Assembly: GCA_026874595.1 (NCBI GenBank)
Contig: CM049307.1
Coordinates: forward strand, 57,907,870 to 57,971,869
Source: Sipunculus nudus
Lineage: Eukaryota > Annelida > Sipuncula > Golfingiida > Sipunculidae
Length of the DNA stretch: 64,000 nucleotides
Reading direction: 5' to 3'
Part shown: positions 33,895-45,364 of the stretch, piece by piece
How the letters are laid out: every line of letters starts with the position of its first letter
Position numbering within the stretch: the stretch's first letter is position 1
Translations under genes and position numbers: made by a program
Notes under the pieces: generated by a model
Seen by the model: the letters and a program-made list of their open reading frames with translations, nothing else
Database searches by the model: none
What the model was told of the DNA's origin: nothing

Positions 33895-34165
33895 CCCTCC
33901 CCCCCTCCCCCCAGCCCTTGATAAGATGCATCTAACCTGTAAGTTTGGTGACTGTACCACAAATTCTTTTTGAGTTATTGACCTAATATCATTTTAGCAT
34001 AATCGCTGCTGTGACCTTGAAAAAAAATGCATCAAGGTCATCCATGTTCGAACTTGACCTAGCCTTTGATAAGATGCAGCAAACCTGAAGGTTAGGTGAC
34101 TGTACGTATACCTCCAATTCTTACAAAGTTATTGCGTTAACATCATTTTTACAAGAAAACGACAC
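33895..34165 (+). repeat. 148-bp direct duplication
   Basis: 'ttgataagatgcat..aacct' at 33,918 recurs at 34,066, and 'ggtgactgta' and a 'gttattg..taacatcattt'-type block follow in both. The period is 148 bp, with two diverged copies. Confidence 0.65.
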
Positions 34166-34189
34166 AAGGTAGCGCCACTTTCTTCTGCA

Positions 34190-34705
34190 AAAGACAAAGC
34201 TATCCAAGATCTTCGGTCAATTTGAATTTTGGATCATTCCATGTATCCCTTACTGAGATATTAAAGATTTTGTGTGAATTTCACCAAATATGGGAATATA
34301 TAAGGTCAAGGCCCCAATTTAAATAAACATCATCCCATAACCCATATCTATGTATATGCATAATATAAAAGAAATCTGTCCAATAGTTTTGGACTTATAA
34401 TGCTCACAGTACTGTCAAGTGGCAAATTTGGGGGTATTAAAAGGCACGAAAAGAAAATGACAACCCTATCCATGATCTTCGATCAACTTGATTTTGGGAT
34501 CAATCCATGCAAGATTTCTTGAGATATGTAAGAATTCGTGTGATTTTCCCCAAAACTGGACTTATTCAAGGTCAAGGGCACTCTCCTAGTAAAGGTCATG
34601 ACCTCATTTGAATAGGCTTCGTCCTCTCACCCATATCTATACATATACCAAGTTTGGTAAAGATCCGTGACATACTTTCAGTAATCGCGCCATAACTAAT
34701 TATAT
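34190..34705 (+). repeat. 266-bp direct duplication
   Basis: 'gatcttcggtcaa' (34,208) and 'gatcttcgatcaa' (34,474) begin two collinear copies. Both contain 'ggatca..ccatg', 'gagatat', 'tcaaggtcaagg', and 'cccatatctat..atat'. The block is rich in 'aaggtca' words. Confidence 0.65.
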
Positions 34706-35551
34706 TTTTAATTATATTTTTACATTTCAATACATTTCTTTTATTTTTTACACACAAAAAATTTATGGGCCTGTCAATTTCCTGGCGGGCCAGTGAAACC
34801 AGTATGCATGTCGGCAGTCATCAGAATTGTTATAAAATGACAGTCTTTGCTGGTGGTGAAGTTAAAATAATAGGAAGGAGTATTCATGAGGGCCAGCAAG
34901 TAAATGTCCTGGATTGTGGTTTAATTTTTGATTATTATAATTAATTTAAATGAAATTTTGAATGGCATATTCTCAGTAGTAATAGGAAAATATAACAAAA
35001 GGCAAACACTTCTTTTCTTAAGGTAGAATTACTAAGACACACCGGCTGGGTTAAGAAAGTTTTGTTTCACAGATAATTGCATATTTCTTTATATTTGTCT
35101 GAACCGATAAATAATCGATCATCGATCGGTTTGCTCAAACCGATGATTTATGAAAAAGAAACAGACTCCCAAAACTAGATACCAGCAGACTTTGTTTTAA
35201 AGGGGGGGGGGGGGGGTCCAACCCTTTCCCCGCTAGGACTTCCTATTACATTTGACCCCTGTTGTGTCAGTATCATACGATATCGTGCTTATCGCCAGAA
35301 TGTTACACGATGCATTTTATTTATGTGACTTTAAGAAGCGTTAACGCTATGATACGAGTTCTCTTGACATCCTATGACATCTGCTAGCTAAAAGTCAAGT
35401 AGAGTCAGGGAAATTATAAAATGCAAAATGGAGACTAATTGTCAACTTTATCTTAGACTTCGATTAAGCCAAGTTTATATCAGCTGCAAGGGGGTCGCTT
35501 ACCTTTGAAGACGTTACATTCTGAGACGGTGCTCTCGCCGAATCCCATTAT
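34706..35551. other. Non-coding stretch with G15
   Basis: A G15 run occupies 35,202-35,216. No gene is supported. GC content rises after 35,480, toward the open frame at 35,552. Confidence 0.35.
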
Positions 35552-35767
35552 ATGGCATCATTAACTGGCCCAGGAGACAGTGACACCGGGCCTAATGACG
35601 AAAACACTCTGGCGTTTCAACCAACAGAAGTTTCATTTATTGTCGAAAGGCAGACTGAAAGGTTTGCGAGGGGATTTTTAAAAAGGAAGGTCCAACCCAT
35701 GAAGGCTAATGGCAAATACCTTGACAAAGAATATACATTTATAACTTTTCATCATCCTGTTATTTGA
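35552..35767 (+). CDS. Unassigned open stretch, possible first exon
   Basis: A 71-codon frame with hydrophilic, protein-like composition (MASLTGPGDSDTGPNDENTL...; 'VERQTERFARGFLKRK'). It starts with MAS in a weak context and ends at a TGA at 35,765-35,767. GC content is above that of the flanks. No domain is recognised. A splice donor near the KRK codons is not consensus. It could be a real short exon, a retroposed fragment, or chance. Confidence 0.2.
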   Translation: MASLTGPGDSDTGPNDENTLAFQPTEVSFIVERQTERFARGFLKRKVQPMKANGKYLDKEYTFITFHHPVI

Positions 35768-36209
35768 ACTGGTATTTGTGAGAAAAATAACGGTTCAGGG
35801 CCAAGAAAACATTACGGCCAAGGGGGTATTGCTATAAAGCTTTAACTTACCTACAAATTTTATATTTAAATATCCATAAAGTTAGTTTGATAGGGTTTAA
35901 CGGGTAAATATCTTATAGAAACATCATTTAATTATTTAACTTATGGACAAAATAAAATTTACCCGTACCAGAACTCTCACATGATGTCAGAGATGGATGC
36001 CCAGTAGTTATCCACACATCCAAAAGTAATGTATATATATGTAAAAGTATCAGCTTAAATAGGATATAATTAATGAGTAATCCATCATGGGTAATCCAAT
36101 ATGAACTCTACATGGTAATTTCGGATAACAATGAAAACAGATCTCTGAACATAAAGGCCAACAGCATTGACGATAATATTTAGGGAATCACTGTTGAATA
36201 TCAACCAGG
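35768..36209. other. Non-coding stretch
   Basis: No supported gene up to the TRIM element. Confidence 0.35.
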
Positions 36210-36369
36210 TGTTACGGGGTGCACATAAAAGCGGACCGAACTGTCTTGCTAAAGAAGTTGCTAGCTTTGCTAGCGAAGCGGTTGGTACGCCGGACTTGTG
36301 CGCCGATGTTATGGGTTCGAATCCCGGATCGGCCCAGTATCTTCCCCTGAGCAATTTGTCTTCGTAACA
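36210..36369 (+). repeat. 5' LTR of the TRIM
   Basis: A box tagcgaagcggt at 36,271-36,282 and B box ggttcgaatcc at 36,314-36,324, separated by 31 nt as in tRNA genes. The middle, 'cgccggacttgtgcgccg', resembles a tRNA anticodon arm with a TGT (Thr) anticodon. Compared with the 3' LTR it carries about 21 extra bases ('ttgctagctttgctagcga' region) just before the A box. Confidence 0.75.
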
Positions 36370-36372
36370 AAA

Positions 36373-36385
36373 TTGGGGCTCGTCT
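36373..36385 (+). promoter_or_regulatory. Primer-binding-site-like sequence (tRNA-Pro type)
   Basis: TTGGGGCTCGTCT lies 3 nt after the LTR end. It matches the complement of a eukaryotic tRNA-Pro 3' end (TGGGGGCTCGTCC) at 11 of 13 positions. The position is right for priming minus-strand DNA synthesis. Confidence 0.6.
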
Positions 36386-36477
36386 AACGTGACGGTAAAC
36401 TTTGTGGCCCAGGAAATAAGCTTACCAAAGAGTGACTCCTGGTATAATTAGTCTTGTTCTGATAGCAGAGCGCTCTT

Positions 36478-36485
36478 AAGAGGGG
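36478..36485 (+). promoter_or_regulatory. Polypurine tract
   Basis: AAGAGGGG, three bases before the 3' LTR, in the place where plus-strand DNA synthesis is primed. Confidence 0.6.
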
Positions 36486-36488
36486 TTG

Positions 36489-36627
36489 TGTTACGGGGTG
36501 CACATAAAAGTGGACCGAACTGTCTCGCTAGAGAAGCGGGTGGTACGCCGGACTTGTGCGCCACCATTATGGGTTCGAATCCCGGATCGGCCAAGTATTT
36601 TCCCCTGAGCAAATTGTCTTCGTAACA
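36489..36627 (+). repeat. 3' LTR of the TRIM
   Basis: A box tagagaagcggg at 36,529-36,540 and B box ggttcgaatcc at 36,572-36,582. The shorter form, without the 21-bp segment, agrees with the solo copy at 16.2 kb and is probably ancestral. Confidence 0.75.
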
Positions 36628-37863
36628 AAGGAAATGCAAATGCCCAGAAAACAATACCAATACAGCTGTTTCCACGATATGCAACTTGCTATGGAACATG
36701 CGCCAAGTACACCGACGTCTGCAGTGCATATGGTAATATGAGAAGATCTTTATCAGATGCAGGGGCAGATTATAAGGTTGCATGGGGCCCCCGGACGTAC
36801 TCCAATTAGGAGCCCTTTCTTCAAATTGATAATGTGTATACAAAAAAGGGCTGTGTTGAATTGTAATATCAACTAACGTGTTTTTATGATCAGGATCACT
36901 ACTCCCGGAAGTCTGATAAAAATAGAAAAGATGAGAATGGCAAGAAACCAGTACAAATGTGTCCTAATTACATCAGGTCCAAAATGTACAGCACAAATTA
37001 TAATTTAATAACAGGAGATCCATTATTGTATGTCTGTCCTCGAAAGGGCCATAATGAGATTTGTTATTCCTTGGGGGTCTGAGTAAAAGCGCAACAGGAA
37101 CTTTTTTAACACAGATAAAAGTATCATATATTTGTTGGGATATACCATTAGAGAGCGTCTGGTAGTATTGTGACATTAAACACCTTCGTTAATGGTTACG
37201 CCAGAGCTTTTTCGGTTTTTGCTTTGCCAGTGCATGGCGTATTTGATCTTTTGTTGGTGCTCTTTATTTTTTCTTGCTGTATAGAAAAGTGATTCCAATA
37301 GCTGCTCTTATAAGCCCTGCTTGTACACGTTATATTGAATTAATATTATGTTAAAAATAGCTTCCAGACTGAGGTATAAATGAAAAGTTTCTCTATGGCT
37401 GGAATTAATACCTGTCTGCAATAAATCAAGTGCAAATTAGAATATTAGAAATGCTTGACCTTTCAGTATGCAAACTCGGTAGTTGTTAGGGATTTCTGTT
37501 ATATAGGAATGAAGTACCGTGTTTGCATGTACATGTATGTTTAAACTACATTTAAATCCTAGTGAGTATCCTTTATAAGAGTCCTCAAGTTACGTTTGGG
37601 ATTTCCTTATACAGATATCCCTTTGAGCTATTCAAACTTCAACTGTTCATACAAAATTAATATAAATTTACATGATGAATCCTTTTTTAGAATAATATCT
37701 AATTCCATGTCATTTTCTTAAGACAAAACTGAACAAGCCATATATTGATTCGATTGCCACCTGAGATGCCGAATTAAAATGCTGTGCCGCGGAGTTTGGT
37801 GGGATTTGATCTGAATTGGTTATTTTTCTAATAGACCATCTGTCTTTTTAAGAATAAAATAAG
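36628..37863. other. Non-coding stretch
   Basis: No supported gene. 'caggggcagattataagg' at 36,758 followed by a G/C-rich patch may be another hAT-type end. Confidence 0.3.
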
Positions 37864-38660
37864 ATGCACACAGTATATTCTCGTTCTAACATTACATTGC
37901 TCTTTAGGTTTTACCTTAAATATCAGAAGAATTTTGCGAGAAAGTTTGTTTGGCGATTTCTTTTAACATGTTCAGAATTTGTGCGACAAGTTAGCGACAC
38001 TTGCAAATCACGCGAGAAAATTGAGAACCGCCGCGAATGTTATAGGACACTTTTGAGACTCCCTCGCGAATGCATTCGCAATTTGTCGCAGCCCAGTGAG
38101 ATACAGGCTTTATTTGTTGCACAGATTTAAAACTTGTTGAAAAAATTCGCAAAACAAAATTTCTCGCAAGATAGTCGCAGAAGTGTCACTGGTGCCTCAA
38201 ACCCGTCTCAAACATGTCTCGAACTATTCTCAAGTCAGTTTTCGCGTGTCAGGAAATGCGAGACAATTTTAAGAGGGGTTTGCGACCTATGCAACTACAC
38301 AGCGAATATTTTGAGATCAAAATGAGAATCTGACTTTCTGGTCGCGAATTGTCGTGCAAATATTTCACAAATGTCGTGCGAATGTCTTGTGAACATCTCA
38401 CGACATTCGCACGACGGGTATACGAACTCTAGCCGAATTTTGGGCCAAACACTCGTACGATGTTCGCAAACGTGTCGTAATTACGATTCCGTGTGATTGC
38501 AAGTTAAAGTTATCGCTAATTCGCGTATTTTCTCGCAACTGTCGTGTCTCCAACTTGTCGCAAGCTGTCGCAGCCCAGTGAGATACTACCTTTACACTCC
38601 CTAGCGAATGAACCTTCTTAAACGACGGGTTTGATTGTACAGCCGTGAGCTCCCAGTTGC
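37864..38660 (+). repeat. GCGA/TCGC-rich dispersed element candidate
   Basis: Words such as 'tcgcgaa', 'gcgac', 'ctcgca' and 'cattcgca' recur on both strands over 800 bp, far above the surrounding CpG level. The 20-mer gtcgcagcccagtgagatac is repeated in direct orientation at 38,085-38,104 and 38,567-38,586. A perfect 14-bp stem (GTCGTGCGAATGTC, 38,373-38,386, with its complement at 38,402-38,415) sits near the centre. Open frames on both strands have no motif. Confidence 0.6.
38373..38415. repeat. Perfect 14-bp hairpin
   Basis: Arms at 38,373-38,386 and 38,402-38,415, loop of 15 bases. Confidence 0.9.
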
Positions 38661-38709
38661 GAGCTTCCCACGCCAACCATTAGGACCTGGGATCTAATGG
38701 CCCGCGGAC

Positions 38710-38760
38710 AATGTCGTTTTGTAATCGAAGGCCAAGGGAGCTACAACCTGAAATTTAAAG
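38710..38760 (+). repeat. Repeat H, short copy
   Basis: Contains 'aaggccaagggagctacaac' and 'ctgaaatttaaa', as in the longer copies at 47.44 and 58.55 kb. Confidence 0.5.
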
Positions 38761-39584
<824 letters not shown>

Positions 39585-39665
39585 CGGACAAGACGTGACA
39601 ACCCGACTCAGTATGCAATGATAAATAGCCTGGTAAGCCTACTTGAGTCGTGATACAAGCAATAT
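39585..39665 (+). repeat. Repeat F copy
   Basis: 'cgtgacaacccgactcagta', 'gcaatgataaatagcc' and 'ggtaagcctacttgag' match the copies at 15.1 and 26.5 kb. Confidence 0.6.
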
Positions 39666-39775
39666 CGAGGAATGCATCGCAGTGGTCTTCCATCATGTTG
39701 CATTCATATTGTGGTAAACAGCCCATAATCATAACATTATGCTACGAATGATGAATTAACAAGAGAAAATACATG

Positions 39776-39988
39776 TCAACTCACAACCCAAACTGAAACT
39801 CCGTCTTTATGGTAACGAGCCCATTCCTGTATCGCGTACAGGTTAGCTGCGTCCCGTAACTGTGCGAGCCACGCTCGTATTGATGCGGTCAGAAATTCAA
39901 CAACCCGCGGAGAGGTTTCACAATATGCTGAGTTAAAACGGATTTTTTCTCGCTCATGTTTGGTGTTGTTAGATAGTACACAGAACAT
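39776..39988 (-). CDS. Unassigned open stretch, possible exon
   Basis: A 70-codon minus-strand frame with helix-like, protein-like composition ('RVVEFLTASIRAWLAQLRDA', then 'NLYAIQEWARYHKDG'). The GC content is higher than in the flanks. I do not recognise it. No partner exon or promoter is apparent. It is the most protein-like of the isolated frames in this half of the window but remains weak. Confidence 0.22.
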   Translation of the reverse strand: MFCVLSNNTKHEREKIRFNSAYCETSPRVVEFLTASIRAWLAQLRDAANLYAIQEWARYHKDGVSVWVVS

Positions 39989-40367
39989 GCTAACAATTAG
40001 TCTGGTTTATGTCAATTGACAGTGTACCTGTAGGCTATGAAGCGCTGTCAAAAATTACTAAATATATGCATCCTCATGGGGCCTTATAATGCGTTCCTAA
40101 GACCTAGATGTTAAGGCATTCTGACAGCCAGTAATCTGTTCATAATGTTAGAGGGCCGTTACGGCACTAGTCTCCGACTACCTTTCTAGTACTAGGTCAT
40201 ATCACTGTCGATTATCTGAATAGACATGCATAGTATTATCTGAGGATTCATTGTCGACATTGCGTATGTTTCTTTTTCCCTCTTTTATACGATTTAATTA
40301 GCCTTCGAATGTGTCTCAGATATAATAATAACAACATACATGTTTCTCACGTATCATATTCTTTGCC
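39989..40367. other. Non-coding stretch
   Basis: Nothing supported. Confidence 0.35.
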
Positions 40368-40700
40368 ATGAGGGTATGCGTGTATCCCCGTGCGTTATTG
40401 TGTATGAGTATGTGTGATTGTTGAAAAAATAACTCGTGCAGTCATGAAACGTATTTCATGAAATTTTCAGAGCATTCCGGGTGGGCAGCAATGAAACACC
40501 TGTCAGATTATGGTGTGGTTCAAGCACATGATCCGGTCCAGGAACGTCATCAAGTTATATTCATAAATGTAAAGTAACGTGTGCATGAATGAACCTCGGA
40601 ATATGGGCCGAATAAGTGTATGCAAAAACGGGTTGGGAGATTCCCACAATAAGGACCCCTATATGACGGAGGCATGCATTCCTTAGAATGCTATTCGGAT
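40368..40700 (+). repeat. SINE-A copy
   Basis: From 'gagggtatgcgtgtatcccc' through 'catgaaacgtatttcatgaa', 'caggaacgtcatcaag', 'gtgcatgaatgaacctcgga', 'gggccgaataagt', to 'cccacaataaggacccctat', 'gacggaggcatgcattcc'. This copy has the clearest 3' half. Confidence 0.7.
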
Positions 40701-41616
40701 CTGACCTGATTTTTTTCTTCTTCAATACATAGTACCTATTATCTTGTGCTCCAGCTTGTGGTCTGTAAACCGGCCTTTGCGTGGAAACGCAACACTTTTC
40801 TTACCAAAACTGTAAATAAGTCAAGCCCTATTAAGCAGTAAAATCACCTGAATTCTTGTTAAATGGTAGGCTTTTCTTTCATAACTTAATGTGCACGGCT
40901 GTAACTGAACGCCTCTCAGTACCAATAGAGCAGGGTGCTTGCTTTCATCCGATGCGTGTTATTGAAAACATCACTTGGCCCAGCCTCGACCATTTATCTA
41001 ACCGACCTTCCAATTGATTAAACTTGGTTTCCTTGCGTTGCCTATCCATCCATCCATTCGAACTACGCTATGAGCAGCTCTGAAAATAGCTTAAAGCAAC
41101 TTTTTAGTCTTTCTACTTGACTGCTTTTAATTGTATTCTTAACGGTAATACACGTAGCTGTAACTACTCATGGTATAAGAGGGTTTACCATGTGTCCTCA
41201 CACGTGTTACGTCTATAAGATTTCGAAGTTTATATCATTTAACCTAACGGCATATGTTCTCAGTAATATAACAACCAAGAAATATGCATTTGGTACCGTG
41301 TATTGGTGTAATGTTCCTTTCATCTTCGTCATTTTAACGACTTTCGTCTGGAACTTCATTATGGTCTCCTATGAACGCTAGAACTTTCACTCATATTTAG
41401 GACCCCCCCCCCCCCCCCCCCATGATTTGTTGGCAATTCTGATGCATGCAGAGGAGTTTTTAAAGCAGAGAGATTTGTGCAATTTAAGGGTAGGCTTATT
41501 GCACAATTAGGAGATGGATATTTATTTACAGTATATAAAGGAGGACTTATGTAAAGATATATTTATTATTATAATAATACAGATTTTTGTTCTGCTTTTT
41601 ATTCTTAACAATATAT
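40701..41616. other. Non-coding stretch with C19
   Basis: C19 at 41,403-41,421. Short frames lack motifs. Confidence 0.35.
41403..41421. repeat. C19 homopolymer
   Basis: Nineteen consecutive C, prone to length error. Confidence 0.8.
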
Positions 41617-42402
41617 TGTTACGGAACCAAATATAAACAGATCGCGTTTACGTGATGAACACAAATTTTGTAATGGAGATAAAAAAAATCAGATTCTGTA
41701 ACAGTAGGCAGCGTGAAAGGTCTAGGGGAACGAATAAAGTGTTTTTTTTGTTAACAAATAACCATAATTTATTCTTAAAAGAACCCTAACATTACAATAC
41801 ACTAAATCAATACAATTATACAGTAAAACAGCGGTATAACAACAAATCAATACAATCACACAGTAAAATACACAAAGTCCACAGTACCTGGATACCACCA
41901 CCGTCACAACGATAAGTTTTTTAAATGTATACTCTCGGAGAATGACAGTCCAGTGTAAAGCCCTTGTAACAATCCAGAAAGTAAACTGAAGTCCAAAAGC
42001 ACAAAATCCAGGAGAAAGTCTGAAGAAAATCTATAATTGCCGCACTCGTCGGATAAGGTCCCAGAAACTGACACACACGCTTCTGCGGCCGCTGGAAATC
42101 TTCTCTGCTGCTCTCTCTCGGCTCAAAAATACAGCCCCTTTATATACTCTTCACCCATAGCCGAGAATTTTCCACTTCTCCAACAGTCTAAAAGATCTTA
42201 CACAACACAGTAAACACGCGCTACAGTGTGCCCCACATACCAGGGTCCACACGCGACCCCGGCCAGGCGAGTAAGCCCCTAGCTAGCATGATAACGAGAG
42301 TTCAACCAGTACGGATTAAACTGAGAATGCAACAAACGGCCCGGCGAGGGTGTCACAACACGAGTTACGCCCGTGTCACACAACAAAAGAGCACCTGTAA
42401 CA
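41617..42402 (-). mobile_element. Solo LTR, Ty3/gypsy type, reverse orientation
   Basis: A 786-bp unit with TG...CA ends flanked by ATAT on both sides (41,613-41,616 and 42,403-42,406). On the minus strand it starts TGTTACAGGTGCTC, has a strong TATA box TATATAAA (42,146-42,139) followed by G/A-rich sequence where transcription would start, an AATAAA at 41,773-41,768, and ends CCGTAACA. Its first 11 bases equal those of the leader at 16,323, which suggests one family. There is no internal region or second LTR, as expected after LTR-LTR recombination. The short frames inside are incidental. ATAT duplications are easy to get by chance in this AT-rich DNA. Confidence 0.65.
42139..42146 (-). promoter_or_regulatory. 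TATA box of the solo LTR
   Basis: TATATAAA on the minus strand, followed by 'gggg', about 255 bp inside the 5' end of the LTR. Confidence 0.55.
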
Positions 42403-43374
42403 ATATCCTATTATTCTTGTAAATGGTTTCTAATTTAATTATATTTTGTTAATGATGTGTCTAGTCTTACTTCTGGTATTTGTAAGTCTCAAGCTGATAG
42501 TTAAGCTGAGAAACAATCAATAATTCTTATTATGATATGGTGATATATAGAAAGTGCTATAATATAAACATATAGAGAAGTTAATTGGGTATTACGAATT
42601 TGAAATTCGGACATCATTAAGTCACTACAAAAGGAAGTATCAATCAAGTATCATTCTCTTCATGATCACTGACTGGTAGAAAGAAGAAATGCATGTTAAG
42701 TTTATGATAAAGAGGAACAAGAGATGTTTGTGTGTGTGTATAGCAAAAGGCTGAGGGAATGCCAGCTTATGCCACAGAAGCAAAATAACTCAATTAAAGC
42801 CTAAGTCACATTACCGGCCGAGCTCCGATGGATTTTTTAAATCTGCCGAGCAACGAGCTCCTCACTCAAATAAAATCCGACCGACATCCATCGATTTTTT
42901 TCTGCACCTGAAATGTGAACGGGGCCCCGACAGGACGTTGGAAGCACGTGCGTTCGAGCCTCCTCCGAACATCGTTCGCAAATCTTTCGGGATCCAGAAA
43001 ATTTTATAATTTTTTTCCCCATTCATACGGATGCGTAAGCGGGTATACTGTATAAAGATTTATGGGTAAGAGGTCATCTGCCAGAGGGACGCTAATAACT
43101 GACGTCATAGTGTGGAATTTCAGTGTCCGTTAGCATACCTATGCTTTTTCATTCGCTACTATGAGCGTTAGAAACGTGCTGCATATGCATACGCATATAC
43201 GCATACGAAATGCATATACGCATTAAAGATAAAACGTGTCCGATTCCCAGCTACATTCTCATACGTAACGCATACGTACTGCATTAACATGTATGGAATG
43301 CTACCTTTAAAGGGATATTGATATCGTACTTCACCCTGTAGGGTAACTGGCTGACTCTATAGCGTCGTTGTTTA
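42403..43374. other. Non-coding stretch, possible DNA-element fragments
   Basis: No gene. 42,800-43,020 is GC-rich with palindromic words ('ccgagctccgatgg', 'catccatcgat'). 43,180-43,300 repeats 'gcatacgcatatacgc' variants. Confidence 0.3.
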
Positions 43375-43765
43375 ATCCTTGTGAGGGGAATATATTTAAG
43401 TAAAATGTTTCCATTGTACATTTTCGGAGGATATGAATTTATCCCGGTTCGTGTATGTGTTGGTGTGTTAGTTCCCAACATAACTCAAGCAATCCTGAAC
43501 GGAATCTGAAAATTTTGTCATGCCATTTCGGGCCAATGGGGACAATCAATAATCGATTACTTTTTTGTGTGGGTCCGGCACATGATAAAGATTAAGGAGA
43601 GTCAACAAGGAATATTCACAAAGGTAAAGGTCACCTGTGCACGTGAGAATATGGACCGAATAAGTTTATGCAAACATAGGTTGGGGAGCATCCCAAAATT
43701 GGGCCATCCACACTGCCGAGGCTTGTATTCCAAAAAATGCAGATTTATATTTTCCTGGTGTTTTA
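43375..43765 (+). repeat. SINE-A copy
   Basis: A tRNA-like head is possible ('tggctgactctatagcg'). The body contains 'tcccggttcgtgtatg', 'ttcccaacataactcaagca', 'atcctgaacggaatct', 'gggtccggcacatgat', 'ggaccgaataagtttatgca', 'ggggagcatcccaaaa' and 'ccgaggcttgtattcc'. Confidence 0.65.
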
Positions 43766-44379
43766 AGTGGGCCTCAGACATTATGCTCTTCATTAAACAG
43801 TAATCTATCATCAATGACGTTATTTAATGCACTTCTTTAACAGCTTGGAAAGAACTCTTTCGTCTTTACAATGCCATCCGTTCTGAGGCAGACTTGTAGT
43901 CAATTCACATTACAGACGCATTACCCGACTCAGGAGAACCAGACACTCTGTTTAATGACGTATATAGTTAGACCTTTCATCCAATATCACTTGAATAAAT
44001 AGTCAAACGGTAAAGAGACAGGCGGTTTTGGCCTGCCATCGATGGGAAAAGCTCTCAAATTTACTCATTTGTATTCCTGAGGTGCTTCAAGGTTTTCGAA
44101 ATACAGCTTCAAAAAGGCTACCACGATGCCTTCTTTCGGGAAATACCCTGAATCGGCAAGACCATCTTTTTTAACACTAAACCAATCACGGACTCTATCA
44201 ATCTGTTTATCTTGGTTGTGCCTCTTTCCCAATCCGGGTTACTGCTTTAAGCTAATTTCTAGTTCAGTCATTTTGATGTTACAGGCATATTTTTCTTAAA
44301 ACTCGCAAGTTGCAATTTATTTTTAAATAAAAAAATTAAAGATATTGCGGGATGCATGAAAAGAAACAGCTGTAAATAG
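43766..44379. other. Non-coding stretch
   Basis: No supported gene. Confidence 0.35.
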
Positions 44380-44640
44380 AAAAGTACTCAGAGAGCGCAG
44401 ACCTCCTCCAAGGCAGCTCATTACCCCCCATATGGCATTGTCAGAAAAGCAGCATTTTTTCTTGAAAAAATCCTCAATCCAGATTACCCCTAAAATTAAA
44501 TCTATTGTTTCTTGTATCATTGAAGCTCTATACTGAAAATTTCATCAAAATCTATTAATATTTTTTGTAAAATAATGTAACAGACAAACAAACAAACCCA
44601 GGCCAGTAAAAATATAACCCCCGCTCCTTAGCTGAGGTAA
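44380..44640 (+). repeat. Repeat E, copy 2
   Basis: Collinear with 13,755-14,010. It extends further 3', into 'acagacaaacaaacaaac' and a 'cccccgctcc' end that may mark the family 3' terminus. Confidence 0.65.
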
Positions 44641-45159
44641 TTAAGCATATTTTGATGTATTTACATTTTGAAACGTACACCAAATGTGTCAAATAACATG
44701 TTCAGAGAAAAGAAAGTCCGCCACATCGTCGTCTCTAGAGTGATAAGACGGCGTGAGATTTGTGTTTTGCGAGGAAGGAACATACCTATCGATTTACTTG
44801 TACTGTTAATAGCAAATTTAAGTTCGACAAGGAAAGGATTTCTCACTTCAACAACTTCATATTGAGGTCCTAATAAATCAATAAACATTTAAAGCCGAAA
44901 ATGTATGCAGAACAACACGTTACTACTGAAGAAACTGACATAAATCGGCCCTCGAAGCCAATACGAAGGCTGATAAACAAAATTTGAAGCGTTCTTGAAA
45001 ACCAGCTCTGAGAACCTGATATATATATAATTATACAAAATGAAGACGAATCAAGTATTTTCAGACATTTTACTACTACGTAGTTTTGTGCAACATATTG
45101 TTGCACTCTTCAGGTAAGGCTGTCTACACTCTAGAAGTTGTTGCTTGCAGAAAACATGC

Positions 45160-45162
<3 letters not shown>
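44641..45162. other. Non-coding stretch
   Basis: Open frames on both strands over 44,661-44,888 overlap fully and have no motif. Confidence 0.35.

Positions 45163-45215
<53 letters not shown>
45163..45215. repeat. (TA)n microsatellite
   Basis: About 26 TA steps. Confidence 0.95.
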
Positions 45216-45220
<5 letters not shown>

Positions 45221-45364
45221 CACAATTTTCGTGATTGATTTTCATTGTATATATTATTTTTTATTAATTAGCATTTAGATTTTAATTTTTTAACTGCAGT
45301 TTATTACTTTCAAATGCGATAGTTGAGGATGAGGATATTTATGAACAGCTGCAGAAATACTGCA

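Larger units (their letters stand above)
36210..36627 (+). mobile_element. TRIM-like LTR element with tRNA-like Pol III boxes in its LTRs
   Basis: A 418-bp element with every part of a terminal-repeat retrotransposon in miniature. The 5' LTR (36,210-36,369, 160 bp) and 3' LTR (36,489-36,627, 139 bp) both begin TGTTACGGGGTGCACATAAA and end CTTCGTAACA. They differ by one ~21-bp indel and about a dozen substitutions. A primer-binding-site-like sequence follows the 5' LTR, and a purine tract precedes the 3' LTR. The ~119-bp interior has no coding capacity, so the element would depend on a partner for reverse transcriptase and integrase. Each LTR holds an A box and a B box at tRNA spacing, plus a TATA-like 'ataaaag'. 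No clean target duplication was found (ccagg left, aagga right). The plant Cassandra TRIMs, which carry 5S-rRNA-like sequence in the LTR, are the closest design I know. Confidence 0.75.

Noticed and set aside
36300-36330. tRNA gene
   Set aside because: The B box is perfect, but the sequence lies within an LTR present twice and lacks a paired acceptor stem, so it is a tRNA-derived promoter module and not a functional tRNA.
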